From Mycobacterium colombiense (lineage in GTDB: Bacteria > Actinomycetota > Actinomycetes > Mycobacteriales > Mycobacteriaceae), in assembly GCF_003284935.1 (NCBI RefSeq), contig NZ_QMEV01000029.1, positions 1-60,341 on the forward strand: a stretch of DNA of 60,341 nucleotides. The letters run 5' to 3'. Numbering within the stretch: position 1 is the stretch's first letter; every line of letters begins with the position of its first letter. Shown here one piece after another: positions 8,137 to 16,367 of the stretch. The notes beneath the pieces are model-generated. The model was not told the origin of the DNA and made no database searches. It saw nothing but the letters and a program-made list of their open reading frames with translations. The position numbers were made by a program, and so were the translations under genes.

Positions 8137-9330
8137 ATGGCTGCGTTTGGTGAAGTTAGCCCGGGTTCGTTTGACGCATATGAGGGGATCAGGATAGTCA
8201 TTCCGGGGCTAGTAAATTATGCAATCTTTGTGGTGACATTTAAAGCTATTGCGCCCGGCGTAAAGACGGAGGTGCTGGAGGGCCCGTTCGTCGGCTTAGT
8301 CGCAGCACTGATGACCGGATTGGTTCTTTACTTTTTGGATATACCTGCTCGCGCCGCTTCGTACACTGAAAGTCAGCCGACCAACTTCCTTGAAGAGGAA
8401 TATCCAGAAATCAGCCCATCCGAGTTATTGACCGCATATTTGCTACTCCTAAATACGCGCATGCCTGCAAATACGCGAAACCGAGCGTTGTATATGGGAT
8501 CGATGTTTCGCATCGGACTTGAAATGATACTAGGTCTCGCTATAGCCACAGCGGCTGTCTTTGGAGTGGCTTTGCTAAACTTTGGTAGCTCTGTGCGCTC
8601 AGGATGCCGGTTAACGCATCTGCTTGCCGCGGCTTTGTTGGTGGTTGTCTACTTCGTCGCATTCTTAATAAATCGAGGATATGAGCGCAAGGGCGCTCGC
8701 CGCCAAAGGACAGCGTTAAGCAGCTTTTTGGATAATTTTAAAGGTGCGACAAAGCGGTCAATGGCTGTATATCTCGTTGGGTTATTGCTTCTGGCTGATC
8801 CGTTCATCTTCCATATTATTAATAGGCTTTCCGGACTGCGTCTCTTGCTTCCGACCGCAAAGATTTTTCTTCCGGCATTAAGGTCCCGTCGCACTTGGGA
8901 GCTTCTGCAGTTAGAAGATCGCCGAATAGCGGTATCCGGACTAGTAGTTTGTATTTCCTACTGGATGTGGCGTTACCTCGTCGGCGATGAGGAAGCGCCC
9001 AATCCGCCACCGCAGGTCAATCGGACCACCACCCCCAGACGTCGCAAGCTTCGTTCACCACTCGCGGGCGCGATGTTCCTGATCCCAATAGCGCTTTCAT
9101 TGGCGTTGTATGGCCCATCGAACAAAACTATTCTGGCAACTATCGGCCATATTGCGGGATGGACTGCTGCTGCCGGCTTGGTAATCATGCTCGTCGTGAT
9201 CCGCGGCCATGAGAGGAAGCTTCACGGCGTCTATGCAGGGCAAAGACGGTGGCTCAAGGAGAATAGTCAAGAAGTTGCTGGCTTCTTAACGCCCACGCCC
9301 CCGCGAAGCAAGGCTAGCGGATACTGGTGA
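8137..9330 (+). CDS. Polytopic membrane protein, RT operon partner
   Basis: A 397-residue integral membrane protein starting one base after the RT stop codon, so almost certainly co-translated with it. Hydrophobic segments are visible at about 20-40, 50-72, 126-152, 160-180, 211-231, 270-287, 313-332 and 337-358. Between the second and third lies a cytosolic-looking stretch of ~50 residues, and a basic PRRRK loop sits near 305. I recognise no transporter signature or SLATT-type arrangement. By analogy with membrane effectors in abortive-infection systems it could be the toxic arm controlled by the RT or its cDNA; this is inference from position only. Codon use is as AT-rich as in the RT gene, which suggests the pair arrived together. 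Confidence 0.75.
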   Translation: MAAFGEVSPGSFDAYEGIRIVIPGLVNYAIFVVTFKAIAPGVKTEVLEGPFVGLVAALMTGLVLYFLDIPARAASYTESQPTNFLEEEYPEISPSELLTAYLLLLNTRMPANTRNRALYMGSMFRIGLEMILGLAIATAAVFGVALLNFGSSVRSGCRLTHLLAAALLVVVYFVAFLINRGYERKGARRQRTALSSFLDNFKGATKRSMAVYLVGLLLLADPFIFHIINRLSGLRLLLPTAKIFLPALRSRRTWELLQLEDRRIAVSGLVVCISYWMWRYLVGDEEAPNPPPQVNRTTTPRRRKLRSPLAGAMFLIPIALSLALYGPSNKTILATIGHIAGWTAAAGLVIMLVVIRGHERKLHGVYAGQRRWLKENSQEVAGFLTPTPPRSKASGYW

Positions 9331-9413
9331 GGGCGGACCCCCGAGGGACGACAAGCCTCGTAGCCCCGTATCTTGCTCACCGGCTCGACGCATACCCATT
9401 GGTGCCCATCAGG

Positions 9414-10790
9414 TCACGAGCCGCGTGCTGCGTCCGAGGCTTCCTCGGGCGTATAGGTGTAGGCGAAGTTCAGCACGTGCGGCTCAAGCGGCATTTGTGG
9501 CGGCGCTAACTTTCGCCGAGTGAAGCCGGGGCCGGTCTGCAGGAAGTACATCCCTTCTCTGCCGTCGAACCGCCCGATCAGCTCCTTGACGGTGGCGGCA
9601 TCCTCGGCCACGTTCGAGTACAAGACGGCGTCAAGCTTTTTCTGCAAGGCACCCATTAGAGGCTGAACCCCTTTGATCATGTCCAGCACGTTGGGATCAG
9701 AGTCCAGCTCCTCCAGTTCACGACGCTTAAGCCAAGGCTTCGTTCGGTTGTCGTTATGGAATTCGAGCATGAATGCGCGGTCCATGGTGATGGTCACGGC
9801 AGGCTCGGCATCAATGCTGATGCTGAAGCGCCACTTGAAGGCATCGATGTCGCCGTGCTGCAGCGCATCGCGTAGAGCCTCTAGCCACCTGTAGTCGAAC
9901 GATGTTTCCTTAAGCTCGGCGAACAGGGCTTTGATCTTGTCCACCTCTGAGCGGTCCAGGCCAAGGGTTCGCCGTGCGCTGCGGATGGTTTGGTACTCGT
10001 GGATCTGCAGAGCCGCGGTGAACGAAATCAGGGCCGAGCGCAATTTGCGTCGACGTTCAGCCATGGCGGCACTATGGCGTAGTAACCCTTGATTCTTCTG
10101 AAGCTCGCTAAGCACGTCCATCAGCACATCGCACAGGCGGTCGCTTTCATCTGAAATGTGCTGCAAGAGTTCGCAGTCCAGCATTCGCCGAATCCTGTTG
10201 TACGCATCTACGTACCTAGCGTTTTCCTCTTCGGTGAACGAACACACCTTCTCGAAGATGGGTGCGTCAGACCGGCTGGGATCGCGGTGCAAGAGAATTG
10301 CGCCGTACTGGTCTGCCTCCGCTTCGGCGTCCTGAGCGTCCAGCTCGGCGTTCTTCTCGCCCAATACCTGCATAGACTTCTTGAGTTCGCCAGCCACTGT
10401 GGTGAACCTGTGCTTAATCTCATCCGCAGGAGGCAGGCCTTCGGAAAGCCAACACTTGCACTCAGAAATGACGTCATCCAAAGCGTCCGACACAAGCTGT
10501 TGCGCAGAGTCTCGCGTATAGCGATCCCGCACGTCAGGCGTATCCGCCCAGTCCATTGCCGCAGCGGTGCCAACTCTCGCGAGCGCATTTAGGGCCTCGA
10601 AGACCACTAGAGCCTGCGGTCCTGCGTGTGTGACGCTCGGTAACCCTATGTTTTGCCAAGCGTCAAGCGCGCCGTCGCAGAAATCTGTCGCGTCGTCACC
10701 CTCGATGTCATCTAGCGCGGCTGCGAACACCTCTAGCCGGCCGATCCAGTCGCGTACTTGCTCTATGCCTTCCTGCTCGGCGTCTTCCAC
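9414..10790 (-). CDS. Hypothetical protein with HEPN-like R-x4-H motif
   Basis: A 458-residue, strongly helical, acidic protein without signal peptide or membrane segments. The notable feature is RDALQH at about 307-312, an R-polar-x3-H motif in a helix after a long helical stretch. This is the catalytic signature of HEPN RNases, found in many toxins and antiviral effectors. The N-terminal ~250 residues are helical and could be regulatory. The GTG at 10790 is chosen as start because AGGAAGG lies 7 nt upstream; the frame extends to 10907 without a comparable ribosome site. It is convergent with the RT operon and is the gene nearest the attachment site, a usual place for cargo. The HEPN call rests on one motif and on predicted helicity, so it is tentative. 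Confidence 0.6.
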   Translation of the reverse strand: MEDAEQEGIEQVRDWIGRLEVFAAALDDIEGDDATDFCDGALDAWQNIGLPSVTHAGPQALVVFEALNALARVGTAAAMDWADTPDVRDRYTRDSAQQLVSDALDDVISECKCWLSEGLPPADEIKHRFTTVAGELKKSMQVLGEKNAELDAQDAEAEADQYGAILLHRDPSRSDAPIFEKVCSFTEEENARYVDAYNRIRRMLDCELLQHISDESDRLCDVLMDVLSELQKNQGLLRHSAAMAERRRKLRSALISFTAALQIHEYQTIRSARRTLGLDRSEVDKIKALFAELKETSFDYRWLEALRDALQHGDIDAFKWRFSISIDAEPAVTITMDRAFMLEFHNDNRTKPWLKRRELEELDSDPNVLDMIKGVQPLMGALQKKLDAVLYSNVAEDAATVKELIGRFDGREGMYFLQTGPGFTRRKLAPPQMPLEPHVLNFAYTYTPEEASDAARGS

Positions 10791-10948
10791 GTTCGTACCT
10801 TCCTTCGTAATGTCACATCGTCTGTGGCTCCCTTCTGTGGGCAGCCGGACAGCTTCGCATAACGGTCCGACAAAACGCACGATCATTTGGCGCGTGTCGT
10901 CAAGCAAACACCTCTGAATCTGTCATCGCGGGGCACACGATCGGCGGC

Positions 10949-10970
10949 GTTGTCACAACGTTGTCACAAC
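10949..10970. repeat. Tandem pair of 11-bp dyad repeats, candidate integrase arm or regulator sites
   Basis: GTTGTCACAAC occurs twice, head to tail with no gap (10949-10959 and 10960-10970), and each copy is a perfect dyad around its central C. They sit about 100 bp inside the att core, where tyrosine integrases and excisionases bind arm-type direct repeats; operator half-sites are the alternative. Confidence 0.5.
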
Positions 10971-11073
10971 TAGGAGCGAACCAGGGGAGTCGGAGGGGGA
11001 CGCCGGGATACGGTTATCGCTGGTCAGACTGCATCCAGAGTTATTGCGAGACAACGAAATTCAGCTCATGTCC

Positions 11074-11120
11074 GACTGGGGGTCAAGTGGTCGCAGGTTC
11101 AAATCCTGTCAGCCCGACCA
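11074..11120 (+). other. Attachment site: 3' fragment of tRNA-Pro(GGG)
   Basis: The segment reads as the 3' part of a tRNA: the anticodon loop with GGG and the 3' anticodon stem, a variable region, a T-arm with the loop TTCAAAT flanked by CAGG and CCTG, a 3' acceptor strand AGCCCG and an encoded ACCA end. No matching 5' acceptor strand (CGGGCT) or D-arm exists in the preceding 60 bp, so it is a truncated copy. Tyrosine integrases commonly use tRNA 3' ends as attB, leaving such a copy at the distal end. It therefore marks the right boundary of the element; the intact gene is expected left of the window. Confidence 0.75.
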
Positions 11121-11268
11121 GAGGTCAGCGGCGGTTGTGGCCGGCACCTCAGTCCGCCGGCCCGCGCAGGGGCCAAAATTTCATGACGGTTTCGGTTGGG
11201 CAAAGGTATTGCAGCTTAGCCGCGCCGCGTGGGCCGATCTCGGCCCCGTGCTTTTAGGGTTGGCTGTC

Positions 11269-11697
11269 ATGGGAGGAGTCAACAATCGCGGGAATGGCTG
11301 GCGCGCAGCGTTTCACGTCACCGTGTCGGCGTTGACGGCTGCCGTCGTGGGACTCGGCGTCGCCCCCGCAGCGCACGCGGCCGCGGCCACGGCGACGTTG
11401 TCGGTGGATCATGCGTGGCAGAACGGTTTCATCGCCCGCTTCAGCGTCACCAACGCGAGCATGGCGCCGCTGAACGACTGGAAACTGGAATTCGACCTGC
11501 CGGCGGGCGAATCCGTCCTGCACGCCTGGAACAGCACCGTCACCCAATCGGGCACGCACTATGTCCTCACGCCCGCGAACTGGAATCGCACCATTGCACC
11601 CGGGGGTTCGGCCACGGGCGGTTTCAGGGGCGTGCTGACCGGCTCCTTCACCCCACCGGCGAACTGCCTGATCAACGGGCAATACTGCAGCACCTAG
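11269..11697 (+). CDS. Secreted CBM2 carbohydrate-binding protein (Rv1987-like)
   Basis: A 142-residue exported protein: a signal peptide with a hydrophobic core and an AHA-AA cleavage region near residue 38, then one cellulose/chitin-binding module of family 2. The module shows the expected spaced tryptophans (SVDHAW, LNDW, HAWN, ANWN), the APGGS-x4-F signature and a C-terminal cysteine pair in CLINGQYC. It has no catalytic domain, so the name chitinase used for the M. tuberculosis relative Rv1987, of the same length, is not supported by this sequence. The ATG at 11269 fits the signal peptide; an in-frame extension upstream would translate the tRNA fragment. It is the first chromosomal gene after the element boundary. 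Confidence 0.8.
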   Translation: MGGVNNRGNGWRAAFHVTVSALTAAVVGLGVAPAAHAAAATATLSVDHAWQNGFIARFSVTNASMAPLNDWKLEFDLPAGESVLHAWNSTVTQSGTHYVLTPANWNRTIAPGGSATGGFRGVLTGSFTPPANCLINGQYCST

Positions 11698-11716
11698 CCG
11701 CGACGCATCGACCGGC

Positions 11717-12388
11717 CTACGGCTGGAAGGCCGGAAGGACGGTGCCGGAGTCGCGAATCTCCCAGATGCTGGATTTGCTGATGCCGTCGAAGTTGATCTT
11801 GTCCAACGTGGCCCGCGAATACGTGAGGTCGATGGCGACCTGAGTCGAGGTGTTGCCGTACGGGTCGGTCATCGGGAAGGTGCCCTGCACATTCACCGCC
11901 GACGCGTCCGGGTAGGTCGCCCGCGCGTACTTGAGGATGCCAATGGTGTCCAGCCGGGCACCGTCCTTGATCATCTGCTCGGTGTAGTTGTCACGAATGG
12001 CGAATTTCGCGTCGACCACGTCGCCTTCTGGGCCCGACGCGATGGTGAAGGTGACGCCGTCGGGCTTTCTGGGACCGGCCGACGTCGACGGCGCCGCCTC
12101 GGTCGGTCCCGCCGTGGCCGAACTGCTCGATTCGGCCGATCGGCTGTCCTTCTTCGGATCGAAAACCCAGCTCTTGCCGACGATGATGAGCAGCACCAAG
12201 ACGCACAGCGCCGCCAGCGCCAGGACCGCCTTGCCGGGAAGGCCTTTCTTCGGCGGGTCTGCCGAAAAGGCCCACTCGCTGGTCCAGCTGGTGCCGTCGA
12301 AATATCGCTGCAACCCGTGGCCTACGGCGGGATCGGGGTACCAGCCGGGTGCCGATTGCGGCGGCGGCGGCGCCTGTTCTGACGGCAT
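11717..12388 (-). CDS. DUF2510 membrane-anchored protein
   Basis: A 223-residue protein with an N-terminal DUF2510 motif (PGWYPDP near 14-20, then YFDGTSWT), one membrane helix at about 52-71, and a serine/threonine-rich linker. The extracytoplasmic domain of about 120 residues resembles small mycobacterial DUF4333-like or lipoprotein-type folds. DUF2510 is an actinobacterial cytoplasmic segment of unknown role usually attached to membrane or secreted domains. GGAGGG lies immediately before the ATG. Its stop faces the stop of the CBM2 gene, so the two are convergent. Function unknown. Confidence 0.75.
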   Translation of the reverse strand: MPSEQAPPPPQSAPGWYPDPAVGHGLQRYFDGTSWTSEWAFSADPPKKGLPGKAVLALAALCVLVLLIIVGKSWVFDPKKDSRSAESSSSATAGPTEAAPSTSAGPRKPDGVTFTIASGPEGDVVDAKFAIRDNYTEQMIKDGARLDTIGILKYARATYPDASAVNVQGTFPMTDPYGNTSTQVAIDLTYSRATLDKINFDGISKSSIWEIRDSGTVLPAFQP

Positions 12389-12555
12389 CCCTCCATTTTC
12401 GTCGCGGCGGCGACATCCCGGCCACCCGCCCCCGCTGACCGCGCGAAACGCGATCCGTTTCGGTCGGCGCCGCGCCGCCAGCCGGTCAGCCGACGGACGG
12501 ACAGCCCGCAGCGGCGCCGAGATGAACTCGGCACTGGCCCGGGTGGGCGAGCGTC

Positions 12556-12993
12556 TCAGCGCAGTCGGCTCCGCAGATCACCGAGCGAATTCCTGAGACC
12601 GCCGTCCATCCGGATCTGCACGGCCGCCACCGCGACCATCACCGCGGCGGTCACCAGGTGCACCACCGCGTCCGTCGTGTTGTTGGGAAAGGTGAAGACG
12701 AACGCGACCTGATGGGAGAAGAAGGCCCAAATGCCCGGCAGCGCACCGGCTATGGCGGCGAGCAACAGATACAGCACGGACCACGACTTGCGCAGCGCGA
12801 ACACCAGACCCGGGGCGAACAGCGCCAGACCGGCGACGGCGTGCCAGCCGTTGTAGTCCATTCCGAGCAGCTGCACGGTCGGCGCGGTGGGGCCGGTGGC
12901 GAAGCTCGGGTTGATGACGAGGCCGATCACCGCCTGGACGACGTGAAAAACGCAGATGATCAGCAGCCCGATCTGGGCGAAACTCCACCTCAC
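12556..12993 (-). CDS. DUF4383 four-helix membrane protein
   Basis: A 145-residue integral membrane protein with four hydrophobic helices (about 6-28, 45-66, 70-92 and 103-125) and a short basic tail, as in DUF4383 proteins of actinobacteria. The GTG at 12993 is chosen because AGGAGG lies 6 nt upstream. It is followed by about 170 bp without a supported gene before the DUF2510 gene and is preceded by gabD2 on the same strand. Function unknown; the family is often stress-induced, but no regulatory site is evident here. Confidence 0.75.
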   Translation of the reverse strand: MRWSFAQIGLLIICVFHVVQAVIGLVINPSFATGPTAPTVQLLGMDYNGWHAVAGLALFAPGLVFALRKSWSVLYLLLAAIAGALPGIWAFFSHQVAFVFTFPNNTTDAVVHLVTAAVMVAVAAVQIRMDGGLRNSLGDLRSRLR

Positions 12994-13080
12994 ATCGCAC
13001 CTCCTTGTGCAGGATGGGGTAGCCCGGATACTACGCTCGGTAGTAGATCTGGGTCAACGGGCGATCGGTCGCCGGCGAAC

Positions 13081-14637
13081 TCAGTTCCGGCCGGGGATCT
13101 TCATCACCGTCCGCACGATCGGCAGCAGCGACTTCTGCCACAGGGTTCCCGGAATGCCAAGCGGGGGATCGAGATTGAACACGCGCGCGGTCGCGATCGT
13201 CTGCGACTCGGTGTACTTCAGCAGGCCCTCGGGACCGTGCCGGCGACCGACGCCGGACTGGCCCATGCCGCCCATCGGCGCGCTCAGGCTGCCCCACGCG
13301 AACGCGTAACCCTCGTTGACGTTCACCGTGCCCGACCGCAACCGGGCGGCGATCTGCTGTCCCTCGGCCGAGGAGCCCGCCCACACGCTGGCGTTGAGGC
13401 CGTAGTCGGTGTTGTTGGCCTTCTCGACGGCCTCGTCCACGTCGGCGACGGGATAGATCGAGACGAGCGGCCCGAACGTCTCGTTGGCCGCGCACTCCAT
13501 CTCGGGCGTGACATCGGTCAGCACGGTCGGCTCGTAGAACAGGGGGCCGACGTCGGGCCGCGCCTTTGCGCCCGCAATCACCTTGGCGCCCTTGGTTTTC
13601 GCGTCCTCGACATGATCCGTCACCGTGTCCAGCTGACCCGCGGAGATCAGGCTGCCCATGTCCACCGAGAAGTCATATGCGGTGCCCAGCTTCATGTTTC
13701 GCACCGCGGCGCCGAACTTGCCGATGAAATCGTCGGCGATGTCCTTCTCGACGTAGATGCGCTCGATGGAGATGCACAGCTGGCCCGCGTTCGAGAAGCA
13801 CGCGCGGGTGGCCGCCTTGGCGGCCTTGTCGAGGTTGGCCCCCCGCGTGACGATCATCGCGTTCTTGCCTCCGAGCTCGGCCGAGAACCCGATCAGACGG
13901 CGGCCGGCGTGTTCGGCGAGCTGCCTGCCGGTGGCGGTCGAGCCGGTGAACATCAGGTAGTCGCAACGGTCGATGATCGCGGTGCCCACCACCGAGCCCG
14001 GCCCGGGCACGATCGCGTAGAGCGCGCGCGGCAGGCCGGCCCGGTACAGGAGCTCGGCACACGCGAGCGCGCAATACGGCGTCTGGCTGTCCGGTTTGAG
14101 CACCACCGAGTTACCGGCCAGCAGTGCCGGCACCGAGTCGGACACCGTCAGCGTCATCGGGTAGTTCCACGGCGAAATCACCCCGACGACACCCTTGGGC
14201 TGGTAGCCGACCGTGGTCTTGCCGATCCCGGGGAGCAGCGACTGCACCGTGCGCGGCTTCAGCAGGTCGGCCGCGACGCTCACGTAATAGTTCGCGTTCG
14301 CAATCAGGTCGATGATTTCCTCCTGCGCCGCCCATCGGGCCTTGCCGGCCTCCGCCTGCAGGAGATCCATCAGGAAGTCGCGGTTGTCGACGACGAGGTC
14401 GCGGTAGCGGGCGATGATCGCGACGCGCTCGGCGACCGGCCGGATCGCCCAGGCGGCCTGGGCCGCCCTCGCCTCGGCGAATGCGGCTTCGACGTCGTCG
14501 GCGGTGCCGATCGGGATGGTGGTCAGCGGCTTGCCGGTGAAGACCTCGTCGATCGTCTTGGTCTGGCGTGCGGTGGCGTCTTTGATCGCGGCCAGCGGAC
14601 GCAGGCGATCGAAGACCTCGGCAGACGGTGCAGGCAT
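13081..14637 (-). CDS. gabD2: Succinate-semialdehyde dehydrogenase GabD2
   Basis: The 518-residue protein oxidises succinic semialdehyde to succinate with NAD(P)+ in the GABA-shunt/alternative TCA route. Its length and sequence match M. tuberculosis GabD2 (Rv1731, 518 aa) almost throughout by memory, including the N-terminal MPAPSAEVFDRLR. ALDH residues are present: N158 in PWNYP, E254 in SAELGGKN, and the nucleophile C288 in AGQLC. The ATG at 14637 has GAGAGGTG just upstream. It is divergent from the MFS gene at 14803. Confidence 0.92.
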   Translation of the reverse strand: MPAPSAEVFDRLRPLAAIKDATARQTKTIDEVFTGKPLTTIPIGTADDVEAAFAEARAAQAAWAIRPVAERVAIIARYRDLVVDNRDFLMDLLQAEAGKARWAAQEEIIDLIANANYYVSVAADLLKPRTVQSLLPGIGKTTVGYQPKGVVGVISPWNYPMTLTVSDSVPALLAGNSVVLKPDSQTPYCALACAELLYRAGLPRALYAIVPGPGSVVGTAIIDRCDYLMFTGSTATGRQLAEHAGRRLIGFSAELGGKNAMIVTRGANLDKAAKAATRACFSNAGQLCISIERIYVEKDIADDFIGKFGAAVRNMKLGTAYDFSVDMGSLISAGQLDTVTDHVEDAKTKGAKVIAGAKARPDVGPLFYEPTVLTDVTPEMECAANETFGPLVSIYPVADVDEAVEKANNTDYGLNASVWAGSSAEGQQIAARLRSGTVNVNEGYAFAWGSLSAPMGGMGQSGVGRRHGPEGLLKYTESQTIATARVFNLDPPLGIPGTLWQKSLLPIVRTVMKIPGRN

Positions 14638-14802
14638 GTCATCACCTCTCGAACGGCGTCGGAAAACACCAGACTATTGGCTCTGCGGCGCCGGGCCCGC
14701 CGGTAGCTGTCACGGCGACGACGCAATGGGCGAGGCGTCCGGCACAATATCGACATCACCGGGCCGGCACGCGAGCAGCCGCAGGCGTTGAAGGAAGGGC
14801 GC

Positions 14803-16071
14803 ATGTCCGATCAGCCGTCTTCGCACCGTCCCCTCGAGGAAGCCTCGCCCGCGGGAGCGGCGGAGCCGGACGGGGACGGTGCCGCCGGGCGCTGGCTGAC
14901 CCCGGGCGTCGGAGCCGTCGGTGCGGCAAGCTTCTTTTCCGACTCCGGCCACGAGATCACCACGTCGGTGCTGCCGGCATTCATCACCGGAACGCTGGGG
15001 GCCTCCGCGAGTGCCCTCGGAATCATCGACGGCATCAGTGACGCCCTCGTCGGCGTCATGAAACTGGCCGGTGCTCCGTTGGCCAACGACCGCACAAAGC
15101 GAGGTCGCACGGCGTCCGGCGGTTATCTGGGCACGGCGCTGGCCACGGGCGCGATCGGTGCGACGGTCGCGGTCTGGCAGGCGGGGCTGTTCCGCGCCCT
15201 GGCGTGGCTGTCACGCGGGTTGCGCTCGCCGTCGCGCGATGCGCTGCTGGCATCGCTGAGCCCGCCGTCGGCGCACGGCAGAGCCTTCGGGCTGGAGCGG
15301 GCGGGGGACAACCTGGGCGCGGTGGTCGGGCCACTGCTGGCCGCGGGCCTGGTGGCATGGGTAGGTGTTCGGCCGGCGCTGCTGCTGGCGGCGGTGCCCG
15401 GGTTGTTCGCCGCGCTCGCGATTCTCGTCGCCGCGCGTGCGGCGCGTCGCGACGATCCCGCAGGCGGCGAGCCGGCGGCACGGCGGCTGCAGCTTGCGGC
15501 GCTCCGTGATGCGGGGATGCTGCGCGCCCTGCTGCCGGTCGCGCTGTTCGAGTTCGGCAACCTCGCCGCGACTCTGCTCATTCTGCGGGCGGCGCATCTT
15601 TTCGTTTCGCCGCTGCGGTCGGCGACCGCAGCCACGTCACTGGCCATCCTGGTCTATGCGGGTCACAACGTCGCCGCGACGGTCTCCTCGCTGCTGGCGG
15701 GACGCTGGTATGACCGCGCGGGGCCTCGGGCCGTCTTCGCCACGGCCGCCGCGGTCTACGTCGTCGGATATGGGTTGTTCGCCGTCGGGGGGCATAGCGT
15801 CGCGCTGATCGTGGTGGCGTTTCGTGCGGCGGGGATAGGCATCGGGCTGGCCGAACCCACCCAGTCGGCGGTGGTGTCTCAGCTGCTGCCGGACCGGCTG
15901 CGCGGCAGCGGATTCGGTGTCCTTGGCGCCGTGCAGGCGGCGGGTGACCTAGTGGCGACCGTGGTGGCCGGCTTCCTGTACACGCTGGTGTCTCCGGCGG
16001 CGGCGTTCGGCTACGCCGCGGCCTGGATGGCCGCCGCGATGCTGGCCGCGGGTCTGTTGCGGCCGCGCTGA
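14803..16071 (+). CDS. MFS transporter
   Basis: A 422-residue major facilitator permease with about 12 hydrophobic segments and an acidic/proline-rich N-terminal tail of ~35 residues. A loop segment NDRTKRG follows the second helix, at the position of the MFS motif A. A second symmetric half begins around ALRDAGMLRALL. The substrate cannot be told from the sequence. AAGGAAGG lies a few bases before the ATG at 14803; an in-frame TTG at 14788 is less likely. It is divergent from gabD2 and convergent with the small gene at 16091, with a GC-rich inverted repeat at about 16059-16087 between them. Confidence 0.85.
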   Translation: MSDQPSSHRPLEEASPAGAAEPDGDGAAGRWLTPGVGAVGAASFFSDSGHEITTSVLPAFITGTLGASASALGIIDGISDALVGVMKLAGAPLANDRTKRGRTASGGYLGTALATGAIGATVAVWQAGLFRALAWLSRGLRSPSRDALLASLSPPSAHGRAFGLERAGDNLGAVVGPLLAAGLVAWVGVRPALLLAAVPGLFAALAILVAARAARRDDPAGGEPAARRLQLAALRDAGMLRALLPVALFEFGNLAATLLILRAAHLFVSPLRSATAATSLAILVYAGHNVAATVSSLLAGRWYDRAGPRAVFATAAAVYVVGYGLFAVGGHSVALIVVAFRAAGIGIGLAEPTQSAVVSQLLPDRLRGSGFGVLGAVQAAGDLVATVVAGFLYTLVSPAAAFGYAAAWMAAAMLAAGLLRPR

Positions 16072-16090
16072 GGCGGCGCGGGCCGCGACG

Positions 16091-16225
16091 TCAGTCGTCG
16101 CGGTCGGGCTTGGTGAGTTCGGGCGCGTTCTCGCGGGTCGCCATTCCACCTTCGCGGCCATGATCCGCGGGGCCGGGAGGGTCGTCCTTGGGGTCGTCGC
16201 GGTCGGGTTCTGGGCGTTCGGTCAT
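16091..16225 (-). CDS. Small hydrophilic protein, 44 aa
   Basis: A 44-residue protein rich in D, P, E and R with no hydrophobic segment, probably disordered. The gene is supported by a strong ribosome site (GAGGAGT 5 nt before the ATG) and by its position convergent with the MFS gene. Upstream on the same strand is a GGGTAG preceded at about 15 nt by GATTT, a weak match to a SigF-type promoter. Function unknown. Confidence 0.55.
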   Translation of the reverse strand: MTERPEPDRDDPKDDPPGPADHGREGGMATRENAPELTKPDRDD

Positions 16226-16367
16226 CGCAACTCCTCTGTCGACGCAAGGACTACCCGCCGGGCCCGGCGCAAAATCGTGGTCGTCTTCGACGGCAAAAGT
16301 GGGTAAGCACCGTACAAGCGCGGGACCGCGCCGAGTGTGCAATCAGGTAGTCGAAAGGCGGCATCGG

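Larger units (their letters stand above)
10791..11268. other. Right end of the mobile element and junction to chromosome
   Basis: No gene is supported in this 478-bp stretch. It holds two tandem dyad repeats (10949-10970), the truncated tRNA-Pro attachment site (11074-11120), and the upstream region of the CBM2 gene. A frame open from 11044 into the CBM2 gene runs through the tRNA fragment and is not its real start. Confidence 0.6.

Noticed and set aside
11044..11268. Upstream extension of the CBM2 gene
   Set aside because: It would translate the tRNA-Pro fragment; the signal peptide fits the ATG at 11269.
12658..14706. 682-codon plus-strand frame opposite gabD2 and DUF4383
   Set aside because: It is the antisense shadow of two clear genes; the product has no recognisable domain.
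16252..16306. Divergent GGGTAG (-) and GGGTAA (+) as SigF promoters of the two small genes
   Set aside because: The -35 boxes are poor matches; kept only as a remark.
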